Notes: generated by a model from the letters alone, not told the origin. A stretch of DNA of 64,000 nucleotides from Caenimonas aquaedulcis (GCF_015831345.1 NZ_JADWYS010000001.1:2322618-2386617); one strand, 5' to 3'; positions 41,808 through 50,667 are shown, numbered from the stretch's first letter. Numbers and translations: made by a program.

Positions 41808-42935
41808 GTGCGTATTCTTTTCATTGCCCTGGCGGTCGCCGCCACGCTGGCCGGCTGCAACCGGGGCGCCGGTGCGGACGCCAAGGCCGCCACCACGCCG
41901 CAGGCGCTCCTGATCGCCCCCGAGGACGTCATCACCCTCAAGCCCTCCGCTGTGACGGCCGGGCCGCTCATCACCGGCAGCATCCAGCCCGACCGCCGGG
42001 CCGACCTGCGCGCGGAAGTCTCCGCCGTCGTCCTGGCGGTGCTCAAGGAAAACGGCCAGGCGGTCCAAAAGGGCGACCTGCTGGTGCGCCTGGACGACAC
42101 CTCCATCCGCGACAGCCTGCTGTCCGCCCAGGAGGCCGAGCGTGCCGCCGGGCAGGCGTTCGACCAGGCCGAGCGCCAGTTCCAGCGCCTGAAGACGCTG
42201 CGCGAATCCGGCATGACCTCCGCGCAGCAGATGGAAGACGCCGAAATCCGCCGCAACACCACGCAAAGCGACCTGTCCGCCGCCAAGGCGCGCGTCGTGG
42301 GCGCCCGCCAGCAGTTGCAGCGCACCGAGGTGCGCGCGCCCTTCGACGGCATCGTGGCCGACCGCAAGGTCTCCGCCGGCGATACGGCGCAGGTCGGCAA
42401 GGAGCTCCTGAAGGTGATGGACCCGCGCAGCCTGCGGTTCGAGGGGCTCGTGTCCTCCGACGCGATCCAGTCGATCCGCGCCGGGCAGGCGGTGAGCTTC
42501 CGCGTCAACGGCTACGGCAGCCAGGACTTCAACGGCCGCGTGCGGCTGGTGTCGCCGACGGCCAATCCCACCACCCGGCAGGTCGAAGTGCTGGTGGACA
42601 TCGCGGGCGACGCGCCTGCGCGCCTGGCCGGCCTCTACGCCGAGGGCCGCGTCGAGGCGTCCAGCAGCACGGCGCTCGTGATCCCGGCGTCCGCGCTGGT
42701 GCGCGAAGGCGACAAGTCCTGGGCCTGGCGCCTGCAGGGCAATGCGATCAGGAAGGTGGCGCTGACGGTGGGCGACCGCGACCCGCGCCGCGGCGACTAC
42801 GTGGTCATCGCCGGCCTGGCCGACGGCGACCGGCTGCTGCGGCACCCGGGCGGCACGCTCAAGGACGGGCAGGCGGTGCAGGCCACGGCCTCGGCGGTGA
42901 CGGCGTCCAACGCCGCGTCGTCGGCGGTGCGCTGA
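41808..42935 (+). CDS. RND efflux periplasmic adaptor (membrane fusion) lipoprotein
   Basis: A 375-residue adaptor of an RND pump. It has a lipobox AATLAGCN (Cys17), a biotinyl-lipoyl hybrid motif split around a coiled-coil hairpin (about 95-165), and the beta-barrel segment VSPTANPTTRQVEVLV. The start is GTG, with a strong GGAGGG site 7 nt upstream. It links the pump at 42951 to an outer-membrane channel; no TolC homologue is encoded here. The leader at 41600-41807 contains a hairpin. Confidence 0.9.
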   Translation: MRILFIALAVAATLAGCNRGAGADAKAATTPQALLIAPEDVITLKPSAVTAGPLITGSIQPDRRADLRAEVSAVVLAVLKENGQAVQKGDLLVRLDDTSIRDSLLSAQEAERAAGQAFDQAERQFQRLKTLRESGMTSAQQMEDAEIRRNTTQSDLSAAKARVVGARQQLQRTEVRAPFDGIVADRKVSAGDTAQVGKELLKVMDPRSLRFEGLVSSDAIQSIRAGQAVSFRVNGYGSQDFNGRVRLVSPTANPTTRQVEVLVDIAGDAPARLAGLYAEGRVEASSSTALVIPASALVREGDKSWAWRLQGNAIRKVALTVGDRDPRRGDYVVIAGLADGDRLLRHPGGTLKDGQAVQATASAVTASNAASSAVR

Positions 42936-42950
42936 AGCGGAAGGCGCGCC

Positions 42951-45900
42951 ATGTTCCTTTCCGACTTCTCGATCAAGCGGCCCGTCGCGACGGTCGTCAT
43001 CATCCTCGGGCTCATGTGCCTGGGCCTGCTCGCGCTCAACAAGCTGCGCGTCAACGAGATCCCCGACGTGGAGCAGCCGGTGCTCTCCGTGGACATCAAC
43101 TACCCCGGCGCCGCCCCCGAAACAGTCGAGCGCGAGATCATCAACCGCATCGAGAAATCGCTGCAGAGCATCACCGGCGTGTACGAGATCCGCTCCACCG
43201 CGAGCGACAGCAACGCGCGGATCATCGTCATCTTCAATTTCAACAAGAACATGATCGAGGCGTCCGACGAGGTGCGCAACGCGATCTCGACCGTGCGCTA
43301 CAAGCTTCCCGTGGAAATGCGCGAGCCGGTGATCCGCCGGCGCGACCCCGGTGCCTTCCCGATCATGGACCTCGCGCTGTCGTCCACCTCGCTCAGCCAC
43401 GCGGTGATCTCGCGCATGGCGGAAGACGAGCTGTCCGACAAGTTCCGCGGCATCGACGGCGTGTCGATCGTGAGCGTCAACGGCTCGCTCAAGCGACAGC
43501 TCTCCGTGCTGCTCAAGGCCGACCGCCTGCGCGAATACAACGTGTCGGTCGCCGAAGTTGTGCTCGCGCTGCAGAACCAGAACACCACGGCGCCCGTGGG
43601 CCGCATCATCGGGCCGCTGAAGGACCAGAGCATCCGCCTCGTCGGCCGCATCGAATCGCCGGCGGAGTTCGCGCAGATCATCGTCAAGCGGCGCGGCGAC
43701 GAGATCGTGCGCCTCGGCCAGATCGCGAGCACGGTGGACGGCTTCGCCGAGCTCGACAGCTTCAGCGTGCGCAGCGCGCACCCCAACGTGAGCATCTCCA
43801 TCACGCGCGCGCGCGACGCAAGCACGGTGGCCGTCGCGAAGAAGGTGCGCGAGATGACGGCGGAGATCAACAAGACCCTCCCCGCCGGCACCAAGCTGGA
43901 GATCACACGCGACGGCGGCGAGGACGCGCAGGACAACCTGAACAACGTGATCCACTCGCTCACGCTGGGCGCGCTGCTCACGATCTTCGTGGTGTACGTG
44001 TTCCTCAACTCGTGGCGCTCCACGCTGATCACCGCGCTCAGCCTGCCGACCTCCGCCATCGCCGCGTTCATCGCGGTGTGGCTGTGCGGCTTCACGCTCA
44101 ACCTGATGACGCTGCTGGGCCTGTCGCTCGCGATCGGCGTGCTGATCGACGACGCGATCGTCGTGCGGGAGAACATCGTGCGGCACATGGAGCGCGGCGC
44201 GGACCGGCGCACCGCCGCGAGCGTGGGTACCGCCGAGATCGGCATGGCCGTCGCCGCGACGACCTTCTCGATCATCGCGATCTTCATCCCGGTCGCGTTC
44301 ATGCCCGGCGTGGCCGGTGAATGGTTCCGCCCGTTCGCCCTCACCGTGGCGTGCTCGGTGCTGGTGAGCCTGTACATCTCCTTCACGCTCGACCCGATGC
44401 TCTCCGCCTACTGGGGCGACCCGGTGAGCCATAGCCAGCGCGAATACAAGGGCATCTCCCTGTACCTGAAGCGCTTCAACGAATGGTTCGACCACCAGGC
44501 CGACCGCTACGGCAACGTCATCGCCTGGGCGCTGCACCACCGCCGCTGGATGACGGTGGCGGCCGTCGGCAGCTTCGCCGCGGCCATCGGGCTGCACGCG
44601 TGGCTGGGCGGCTCGAGCTTCCTGCCGGTGCAGGACGCCGGTGTGATCGCCGTGGAGATCCGCACGCCCTCGTCGGCGAGCCTGGAATACACGCGCCTGA
44701 AGATCGAGAAGGCCGCCGAGCTCGCGCGCACGCTGCCCGAGACGGTGGCGACCAACAGCATCGTGAACATCGGCGGCGGCCGCGTCTACGTGGACATCGG
44801 CAAGCTCTCCGAGCGCAAGCGCAAGGCGCAGGCCATCGCGGTGGACCTGCGCAAGCTGATGGCGCAGCTCGTGGGCGCCGAATACACGGTGCAGGACGAC
44901 CTGAACAACGGCACGCGAAAGCCGGTGCAGATCCAGTTCTATGGCGCCGACGCGCGCACGCTGCTGGGCCTCACCAACGCGTACATGGACCGGCTGCGCA
45001 CGGTGCCCGGCGCGGTGGACGTGGGCCTGTCGGAAGCGAGCCCGAAGGACGAACTGAAGATCGAGCTGAACCGCGGTCTCGCGAACTCGCTGGGCATCTC
45101 CGTGAACGACGCGGCGCAGGCCCTGCGCGTGGCGTTCGCGGGCGTGGAGGTCGGCGACTGGGTCGACCCGACCGGCGAATCGCGCGACGTCGCGGTGCGG
45201 CTCGACCCCAAGGACCGCGTGGACGCCGAGAACATCGAGCGCCTGCCGATTGCCGTGGCCAACAGCAACATGGTCGTGCCGCTCAACCAGATCGCCACCA
45301 TCACCATGGGCGAGGGCCCCGCGCAGATCCAGCACCTGAACAGCCGCCGCATGATCGCGGTGTCGGCCAACGCGCAGGGCCGCGCGTCGGGCGACGTCAC
45401 GCAGGACGCGATGAAGCTCGCCAAGGCGATGGAATTCCCGCCCGGCTACGGCGTGGAACTGGGCGGCGCGGGCAAGGACCAGAAGGAAGTGTTCGGCGCG
45501 ATGGGCACGGCCCTCGCGATGGGCGTGGGCCTCATGTACCTGATCCTCGTCGTGCAGTTCGGCTCCTTCACCGCGCCGCTGGCGGTGATGCTGTCGCTGC
45601 CCCTCAGCCTGATCGGCGTGGTGCTGGCCCTGCTCGTGACACACGCCACGCTCAACCTCATGAGCTTCATCGGCATCATCATGCTGATGGGCCTCGTCGC
45701 GAAGAACGCGATCCTGCTGCTGGACGCCGCGCGCAAACGCGAAGCCGAGGACGGCATGGGCCGCGAGGACGCGCTGATGGCGGCTGGCCGTGCGCGGCTG
45801 CGCCCGATCCTGATGACGACCTTCGCGCTGATCGCGGGCATGATGCCCGTCGCGATCGGCATCGGCGAAGGCGCGGATTTCTACCGCCCGCTCGCGATCG

Positions 45901-46172
45901 CGATCATCGGCGGCACGCTGACGGCGACGCTGCTCACGCTGCTGGTGGTGCCCGCGTTCTACGACAGCATCGAGATCGCGCGCGACCGCATGGTGGCGAA
46001 GTTTCAACGGCGCGCCGCGCGGCGCAACGCCATCGTGGCGTTCGCGCTCACGGCCGGCGAAGCGGTGCTCGCGCTGCTGATGCTGCGCGGCGCGTGGCGG
46101 GCGCTGCGACAGTGGCGCGGCGGCCGCGCCGCGGTGCCCCAGGGCGACGCCGCCGCGGTCGTGGGCAAGTAA
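42951..46172 (+). CDS. RND efflux permease (HAE-1 family)
   Basis: A 1073-residue inner-membrane drug/proton antiporter. FSIKRPVATVVIILGLMCLG is transmembrane helix 1, and the proton-relay aspartates lie in IGVLIDDAIVVRENIVRHME (helix 4). Helices 7-12 follow the second periplasmic loop. The C-terminal end is longer than usual: after helix 12 there is a basic linker and one more hydrophobic helix (AIVAFALTAGEAVLALLMLR), then an Arg-rich tail. It follows the adaptor by 15 nt. Substrates cannot be predicted. Confidence 0.94.
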   Translation: MFLSDFSIKRPVATVVIILGLMCLGLLALNKLRVNEIPDVEQPVLSVDINYPGAAPETVEREIINRIEKSLQSITGVYEIRSTASDSNARIIVIFNFNKNMIEASDEVRNAISTVRYKLPVEMREPVIRRRDPGAFPIMDLALSSTSLSHAVISRMAEDELSDKFRGIDGVSIVSVNGSLKRQLSVLLKADRLREYNVSVAEVVLALQNQNTTAPVGRIIGPLKDQSIRLVGRIESPAEFAQIIVKRRGDEIVRLGQIASTVDGFAELDSFSVRSAHPNVSISITRARDASTVAVAKKVREMTAEINKTLPAGTKLEITRDGGEDAQDNLNNVIHSLTLGALLTIFVVYVFLNSWRSTLITALSLPTSAIAAFIAVWLCGFTLNLMTLLGLSLAIGVLIDDAIVVRENIVRHMERGADRRTAASVGTAEIGMAVAATTFSIIAIFIPVAFMPGVAGEWFRPFALTVACSVLVSLYISFTLDPMLSAYWGDPVSHSQREYKGISLYLKRFNEWFDHQADRYGNVIAWALHHRRWMTVAAVGSFAAAIGLHAWLGGSSFLPVQDAGVIAVEIRTPSSASLEYTRLKIEKAAELARTLPETVATNSIVNIGGGRVYVDIGKLSERKRKAQAIAVDLRKLMAQLVGAEYTVQDDLNNGTRKPVQIQFYGADARTLLGLTNAYMDRLRTVPGAVDVGLSEASPKDELKIELNRGLANSLGISVNDAAQALRVAFAGVEVGDWVDPTGESRDVAVRLDPKDRVDAENIERLPIAVANSNMVVPLNQIATITMGEGPAQIQHLNSRRMIAVSANAQGRASGDVTQDAMKLAKAMEFPPGYGVELGGAGKDQKEVFGAMGTALAMGVGLMYLILVVQFGSFTAPLAVMLSLPLSLIGVVLALLVTHATLNLMSFIGIIMLMGLVAKNAILLLDAARKREAEDGMGREDALMAAGRARLRPILMTTFALIAGMMPVAIGIGEGADFYRPLAIAIIGGTLTATLLTLLVVPAFYDSIEIARDRMVAKFQRRAARRNAIVAFALTAGEAVLALLMLRGAWRALRQWRGGRAAVPQGDAAAVVGK

Positions 46173-46176
46173 GCGC

Positions 46177-46692
46177 TTGGCCGACAACGCCGCCGTCACC
46201 GAGGTCAAGGCCCGCGCGCGCATCCGGCTGAATGCGGCGCGCCGCGAGGACGCATCGCACGGCCTGCGCCTGCGCGACGAACTGATCGCCGTCTCGCGCG
46301 AGGCGGGCTTTCGCGATTGGGATCATGCGCGCAAGGTGCTCGGCGGCGATTCGGCGCACGGCGACGACATGGGCACCTTCTGGCACGCCCCGCGCTGCAC
46401 GACGCTGTTCAACGAGTGGTTCGCGTCCTATGCGCCCGCGCTCGAGACGCAGGCGTCGCATCCCGGCAGCTTCGTGCTGCCCTACGGACGGCAATACGTC
46501 GTCGCCCGGGACGAATTCATCCGCGAACTCGCGCTCGACCCGGCCGACCCCTCCTGGGCCGAGATCGGCCGCGACCTGGTGCGTGGCTATGGCCGCCCCC
46601 CGTGGGTCGCACTCGCGCGGCAACGCCTGCGCGCGCCGCCGGACACTTTCGCGACACCCCGCCCTTCGCTACAATCGCGGCTCAGGCGCTGA
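46177..46692 (+). CDS. Uncharacterised protein with N-terminal glyoxalase-associated-type helical region
   Basis: A 171-residue protein with a TTG start 4 nt after the RND stop. The first 50 residues (TEVKARARIRLNAAR... SREAGFRDWDHARKVLGG) resemble the short helical segment often labelled glyoxalase-related in Burkholderiales proteins. The rest (TTLFNEWFASYAPALETQ, VLPYGRQYVVARDEFIREL) has no motif I recognise. It may be co-transcribed with the pump. A hairpin overlaps its stop codon (46683-46702). Confidence 0.6.
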   Translation: MADNAAVTEVKARARIRLNAARREDASHGLRLRDELIAVSREAGFRDWDHARKVLGGDSAHGDDMGTFWHAPRCTTLFNEWFASYAPALETQASHPGSFVLPYGRQYVVARDEFIRELALDPADPSWAEIGRDLVRGYGRPPWVALARQRLRAPPDTFATPRPSLQSRLRR

Positions 46693-46801
46693 GGGGCGCC
46701 TGCCCGCACAAGAGGCTCTCACCCTCCACAGTCTTCTCGATTCATTCGACCTGACGGCACCGTTGTTTCGTTGGCCAAGCGCGGGATTGGCCTCCAACGA
46801 A
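46670..46801 (+). promoter_or_regulatory. Promoter-like element and two-hairpin leader of the GIY-YIG gene
   Basis: TACAAT (46670-46675) lies in the end of the preceding gene, with a weak -35. The leader holds CAGGCGC/GCGCCTG (46683-46702, loop of six) and a larger hairpin with TTCGTTGG (46767-46774) and CCAACGAA (46794-46801). Inside the second hairpin, GGCCAA/TTGGCC also pair, giving 12 paired bases with a 3-nt bulge. The second hairpin ends immediately before the CAGGAGC ribosome-binding site, so it could control translation. Confidence 0.45.
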
Positions 46802-46815
46802 CCAGGAGCTTTGTC

Positions 46816-47205
46816 ATGGCGAATCCCGCCCCCTCATCCCCGTCCGCGCGCCGCGAACTCTCGCGCCACTACAAGGACAACCCGCCGCCCGCCGGCGTGT
46901 TCGCAATACGCAACCTCGACGACCACCGCGTGTACGTGAACGGCAGCATGAACGTCGATGGCGCGATGAACCGCGCGCGCTTCGAACTCACGATGCGAGG
47001 CCACCGCAACAAGGCGCTGCAGGCCGACTGGCTGCGCCTGGGCGCGGAGCGGTTCAGCTTCGAGATCGTCGACACCGTGAAGAAGCGTGAGGAGCCGGGG
47101 TTCGACGCCGCGGCCGAACTCGAGGGACTGCTGGCGATGTGGCGGCAGGAACTCGGAAGCTGGGCCCCGGCCGGCTACAACGAGCGCGAAGGAGTGTCCG
47201 CATGA
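46816..47205 (+). CDS. GIY-YIG nuclease family protein
   Basis: A 129-residue protein. The variant GIY-YIG signature is GVFAIRN...HRVYVNGS (about 29-45), followed by the family's NRARFELTMRGHRNKALQADW and GAERFSFEIVD; a final Glu-rich helix precedes GYN. These small bacterial members are of unknown biological role. The CAGGAGC site fixes the start; a TTG frame 15 codons longer was rejected. Its stop overlaps the MarR start (ATGA). Confidence 0.82.
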   Translation: MANPAPSSPSARRELSRHYKDNPPPAGVFAIRNLDDHRVYVNGSMNVDGAMNRARFELTMRGHRNKALQADWLRLGAERFSFEIVDTVKKREEPGFDAAAELEGLLAMWRQELGSWAPAGYNEREGVSA

Positions 47206-47636
47206 AGCCCGACGCGATGGCCCTGTGCATGCAGGTGTGCGACGCCTATGCCCGCCTCATGCTCAAGCTCGATGACGTGCTCGGCACGATGCATGGACTG
47301 GGCCTGGCTGAATTCCGCCTGCTGCGCGCGTTGGCCAGTGCGCCGCAGGAACGGCTGCCGGTCGCGGCGCTGGTCTCGCCCATGGGCGTGCGCTTGTCGG
47401 GGGTCACGCGGCAACTCATGCCGCTGGAGAAAACCGGCCAGCTCAGGCGCGAGTCAGGCACCGACGGCAAGCGCTATGCCGTGCTGCTGCCCGGCGGCAA
47501 GCGCGCCGTGCGCGAAGCGGAAGTCACGGCGGAGGCGATCTGCGCCGAGGCGCTGGCGGAAGGGCCGGCGGCGAACGCGGCGGTCCTGCGTGACATCCTG
47601 CAACGACTGTGCGATGCCCCTGCCTTGCGCCTTTGA
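47202..47636 (+). CDS. MarR family transcriptional regulator
   Basis: A 144-residue winged-helix regulator: GLAEFRLLRALASAP leads into the HTH (VAALVSPMGVRLSGVTRQLMPLEKTGQL) and the wing RRESGTDGKRYAVLLP. MarR proteins usually repress their own operon and respond to phenolic or oxidant signals. Coupled to the GIY-YIG gene, it may control the small-gene run and the hairpin-bearing leader upstream (inference). Confidence 0.85.
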   Translation: MKPDAMALCMQVCDAYARLMLKLDDVLGTMHGLGLAEFRLLRALASAPQERLPVAALVSPMGVRLSGVTRQLMPLEKTGQLRRESGTDGKRYAVLLPGGKRAVREAEVTAEAICAEALAEGPAANAAVLRDILQRLCDAPALRL

Positions 47637-47662
47637 ACTTGCATGGTGCACGCGGGGACTGC

Positions 47663-48451
47663 ATGATCCTGCGCATCATGAGCACGACCACCGACGTCCA
47701 TTCCGCCGCCCGCGAAGGCTTCGCCCGGGAGGCGGGCACCTACAGCCGCGGCCGTCCCGACTATCCGCCCGAACTGCAGGCCTGGCTCGAGGAGACCCTC
47801 GCGTTGGGCCCGGGCCGGCGCGTCGCCGATGTGGGCGCGGGCACGGGCAAGTTCTGCAAGCTGCTCAGCGCCACGGGCGCGCAGGTGCTGGCGATCGAAC
47901 CGGTGGACGAGATGCGCGCGGAAGCCGCGAAGCTCCCCGGCGTCGTGGCGCTGGCCGGGACCGCGCAGGCGCTGCCGGTGGCGGACGCGTCGCTCGATGC
48001 GATCGTCTGCGCGCAGGCCTTCCACTGGTTTGCCACGACCGACGTGCTGGATGAATTCGCGCGCGCGCTGAAGCCCGGCGGGCGTCTCGGCCTCGTCTGG
48101 AACGTGCGCGACGAATCGGTGGACTGGGTGCGCGCGATCACCGAACTCATCACGCCCTACGAGGGCGATGCGCCACGCTTCTACAAAGGCGACTGGAAGA
48201 AGCCCTTCCCGCATCCGCGCTTCGGCCCGCTGCGCGAGACGGCGTTCGCGTACGAGCACGTGGGCAGCGCGCAGCAGGTGGTCATCGACCGGTTCATGAG
48301 CGTGAGTTTCCTCGCGGCGCTGCCCCCGGCCGGGAAGGCGCACGTCCAGGCGGAGCTGGAACAGCTCGTCGCGACGCACCCGGCGCTGCAAGGCCGGGCG
48401 GAGTTGCGTTTCCCTTACCGCACGCTGGCGTTCGCCGCCGTGAAGAACTGA
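47663..48451 (+). CDS. Class I SAM-dependent methyltransferase
   Basis: A 262-residue Rossmann-type methyltransferase: motif I VADVGAGTGKFCKLL (about 53), motif II VLAIEPVDEMRAEA, motif III AIVCAQAFHWFATTDVLDEFARALKPGG. The FHWF/RALKPGG pattern is typical of UbiE/Coq5-like small-molecule enzymes. ATG 47663 is preferred because CGCGGGGAC precedes it; ATG 47678 (MSTTTDVHS) is an alternative. Its stop overlaps the DUF1653 start. Confidence 0.87.
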   Translation: MILRIMSTTTDVHSAAREGFAREAGTYSRGRPDYPPELQAWLEETLALGPGRRVADVGAGTGKFCKLLSATGAQVLAIEPVDEMRAEAAKLPGVVALAGTAQALPVADASLDAIVCAQAFHWFATTDVLDEFARALKPGGRLGLVWNVRDESVDWVRAITELITPYEGDAPRFYKGDWKKPFPHPRFGPLRETAFAYEHVGSAQQVVIDRFMSVSFLAALPPAGKAHVQAELEQLVATHPALQGRAELRFPYRTLAFAAVKN

Positions 48452-48696
48452 TGTCAGCGCCCGGTGACGATCTCCCTCCCCTGCCCGCCACGCCCGCGGG
48501 CCGCTACCGCCACTACAAAGGCGGTGACTACGAAGTGGTCGGCGGCGCGCGCCACAGCGAAACGCTGGAGCCGCTGGTGGTCTACCGCCCGCTCTACAAC
48601 GCATCCGGCCTGTGGGTGAGGCCGCACGCGATGTTCTTCGGCGACGTCGAAGTGGATGGCGTGCGGCAGCCGCGCTTTGCGCCCGTGGGCGGCTGA
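48451..48696 (+). CDS. DUF1653 domain protein
   Basis: An 81-residue protein matching the DUF1653 pattern: GRYRHYKGGDYEVVGGARHSE, LEPLVVYRPLYN, GLWVRPHAMFF. The function of the family is unknown. It is coupled to the methyltransferase (TGATG) and lies 4 nt upstream of the membrane-protein gene. Confidence 0.88.
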   Translation: MSAPGDDLPPLPATPAGRYRHYKGGDYEVVGGARHSETLEPLVVYRPLYNASGLWVRPHAMFFGDVEVDGVRQPRFAPVGG

Positions 48697-48700
48697 GCGG

Positions 48701-49069
48701 GTGAGCCAGTCCGTCTTCACCGAGGTCGAGTTCTGGGCGCTGGTCGCCCTGTCGCTGGTGGTGCCCGTCGCCATCTACGGCGCGATGCTCGTGCGCAAGG
48801 CCATCTCTGCCTACACGGTGCTCGGCCTGGGTTTGCTCCTCGTCGCGTTGTCGGCCGTGGACATCTACCTGCTGCAGCACGTGGCCGCCGCCGCGAAGCT
48901 CACGCCGTCGCTGGCCGACGATGCCGTCTTCCTCTCCGAACTCTCGCTCGCGCTCTACCTGCTGCCCGCCCTCTTCGGCGGCATCGGCATCAACCTGGTC
49001 TCCCACGTGCTCGTGCGCCACCTGGAGCAGGCCGAGGCAAAATACCAGCGCGACCATCCGGACACCTGA
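48701..49069 (+). CDS. Small inner-membrane protein, unknown function
   Basis: A 122-residue protein with three hydrophobic helices: VEFWALVALSLVVPVAIYGA, AYTVLGLGLLLVALSAVDIY and LALYLLPALFGGIGINLVSH. It ends in a short charged tail (EQAEAKYQRDHPDT). The GTG start at 48701 was chosen because it follows the DUF1653 stop by 4 nt; a 15-codon extension overlapping that gene is unlikely. Confidence 0.68.
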   Translation: MSQSVFTEVEFWALVALSLVVPVAIYGAMLVRKAISAYTVLGLGLLLVALSAVDIYLLQHVAAAAKLTPSLADDAVFLSELSLALYLLPALFGGIGINLVSHVLVRHLEQAEAKYQRDHPDT

Positions 49070-49076
49070 AGCCACC

Positions 49077-49541
49077 ATGCGCATCGAAGTCGACGACCTC
49101 ACCCGCCCGCAAGTCCACGCGCTGCTCGAGGAGCACCTGGCGAACATGTACGAGCTCTCGCCGCCCGAGAACGTGTTCGCCCTCGACCTGTCGAAACTGC
49201 GCGCGCCGGGCATCACCTTCTGGTCCGTGTGGGACGGGGAAGACCTCATCGGATGCGGCGCGCTCAAGGAGCTCTCGCCCACCCAAGGGGAGATCAAGTC
49301 CATGCGCACGCCGGCCGCGATGCGCCGGCGCGGTGCGGGCCGCGCAGTGCTGGAGCACATCCTGTCCGTGGCGCGCGAACGCCGCTACGACAGGCTCAGC
49401 CTGGAGACGGGGTCGCATCCCGCCTTCGAGCCCGCGCACCGGCTCTACCGCAGTGTCGGCTTCACCGAATGCGGCCCCTTCGGCAGCTACGCGGAAGACC
49501 CCCACAGCGTCTTCATGACGCTGGAACTTCCGAAACCATGA
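49077..49541 (+). CDS. GNAT family N-acetyltransferase (putative amino-group acetyltransferase)
   Basis: A 154-residue acetyltransferase. The opening MRIEVDDLTRPQVHALLEEH, the acetyl-CoA loop MRTPAAMRRRGAGRAVLEHI and the ending HRLYRSVGFTECGPFGSY match the ElaA/PanZ-like group often annotated as acetyltransferase with similarity to plant tabtoxin-resistance enzymes. The substrate is unknown. It lies in the small-gene run, 7 nt after the membrane protein. Confidence 0.88.
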   Translation: MRIEVDDLTRPQVHALLEEHLANMYELSPPENVFALDLSKLRAPGITFWSVWDGEDLIGCGALKELSPTQGEIKSMRTPAAMRRRGAGRAVLEHILSVARERRYDRLSLETGSHPAFEPAHRLYRSVGFTECGPFGSYAEDPHSVFMTLELPKP

Positions 49542-49563
49542 TGGCTTTCAACCGGAGAGGTCC

Positions 49564-50178
49564 ATGATCACGCTCGAGTTCCTCATCACCTCGCTCATCG
49601 TCGTGCTGATTCCCGGGCCCGGCGTGATCCACACCGTGTCCACCGGCATCATGCAGGGGCGCCGCGCCAGCATCTTCGCCGCGCTCGGATGCACCGCGGG
49701 CATCGTGCCGCACCTGGCCGCGACCGTGCTGGGCCTGGCCGCGGTGATGCACGCGAGCGCGGTGGCCTTCCATGTGCTGAAGTACGCGGGTGTCGCCTAC
49801 CTCTTCTACGTCGCCTGGCAAACCTGGCGCGACAAATCGGCCTTCGCGGTGGACGGCAGCGTGGCGCGCGCCTCGTCGGTCGGATTGGTGGTCAAGGCCT
49901 TCCTCATCAACATCCTGAACCCCAAGCTCACCATCTTCTTCCTCGCCTTCCTGCCGCAGTTCGTCGATCCCGCGCGGGGCGATGCGCTGGTGCAGCTGCT
50001 CGTGCTGAGCGCGGTGTTCATGGCGATGACCTTCGCCGTGTTCGTGGTCTACGGCGTCGTCGCCCATGCCTTCCGCGCGGTGGTGATGGAGTCGGCGCGC
50101 GTGCAGGGCTGGCTGCGCAACGGTTTCGCGGCGGCGTTTGCGGGCCTGGGCGCCAAGCTGGCCCTGACGGACAAATAG
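49564..50178 (+). CDS. LysE/RhtB family amino-acid exporter
   Basis: A 204-residue, six-helix transporter: FLITSLIVVLIPGPGVIHTV is the conserved first helix with the PGP motif, and KAFLINILNPKLTIFFLAFL the fourth-helix signature. It exports amino acids or related compounds by proton antiport. A CGGAGAGG site precedes the ATG. It is followed 2 nt later by the GFA gene. Confidence 0.93.
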   Translation: MITLEFLITSLIVVLIPGPGVIHTVSTGIMQGRRASIFAALGCTAGIVPHLAATVLGLAAVMHASAVAFHVLKYAGVAYLFYVAWQTWRDKSAFAVDGSVARASSVGLVVKAFLINILNPKLTIFFLAFLPQFVDPARGDALVQLLVLSAVFMAMTFAVFVVYGVVAHAFRAVVMESARVQGWLRNGFAAAFAGLGAKLALTDK

Positions 50179-50180
50179 CC

Positions 50181-50615
50181 ATGCGGATCCCCGGTCGCTG
50201 CCATTGCGGCAACATTTCCTTCCAGCTCGACTGGACACCGGAGCCTGCGGAAATCCCCGCGCGGGCGTGCACCTGCTCCTTCTGCACCAAGCACGGCGGC
50301 GTCTGGACGTCCTGCCCGACCGGCGCGCTCACCGTCCACGTCAGCCATCCGGAGCGCGTCTCGCGCTACGCCTTCGGCACGAAAACCGCCACCTTCCACA
50401 TCTGTTCGGAATGCGGCGTGGTGCCGGTCGTGACCTCGGAGATCGACGGCAAGCTCTACGCGGTGGTGAGCGTCCACGCCTTCGAGGGCGTCGACCCTGC
50501 GTTGCTGCGGCATGCGCCCGCCAGCTTCGACGGAGAGGACGAAGCGTCGCGCCTCGCGCGGCGCGCGCGCAACTGGATCGGCGACGTGCGCTACACGGAA
50601 GGCGCCCCCGCATGA
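50181..50615 (+). CDS. GFA family (glutathione-dependent formaldehyde-activating-type) zinc protein
   Basis: A 144-residue CENP-V/GFA-domain protein. The zinc ligands appear as Cys7 and Cys9 (GRCHCG), Cys30, Cys32 and Cys35 (ACTCSFC) and CSECG (about 75-79). The name comes from a claimed role in S-hydroxymethylglutathione formation that is not settled, so the reaction is uncertain. It is the last gene of the small-gene run. Confidence 0.87.
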   Translation: MRIPGRCHCGNISFQLDWTPEPAEIPARACTCSFCTKHGGVWTSCPTGALTVHVSHPERVSRYAFGTKTATFHICSECGVVPVVTSEIDGKLYAVVSVHAFEGVDPALLRHAPASFDGEDEASRLARRARNWIGDVRYTEGAPA

Positions 50616-50640
50616 CCGCCGGCTGACGGGACGAATGCTG

Positions 50641-50667
50641 CATCGCGGAATCGCTCCGCTCCTACAG
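50641..50667 (-). repeat. REP-like element with GTAG head
   Basis: Read on the minus strand it is TGTAGGAGCGGAGCGATTCC followed by GCGATG. The stem is GCGGA (50645-50649) with TCCGC (50655-50659), and the GTAG head is at 50665-50662. This head-plus-stem form is typical of REP/SMAG elements mobilised by REP-associated transposases in Pseudomonas and Stenotrophomonas. It lies between the GFA and MEDS genes. Confidence 0.5.

Noticed and set aside
41328..46223. 1631-codon open frame on the minus strand
   Set aside because: Antisense to the RND efflux genes, with repetitive His/Arg/Asp composition and no recognisable domain.
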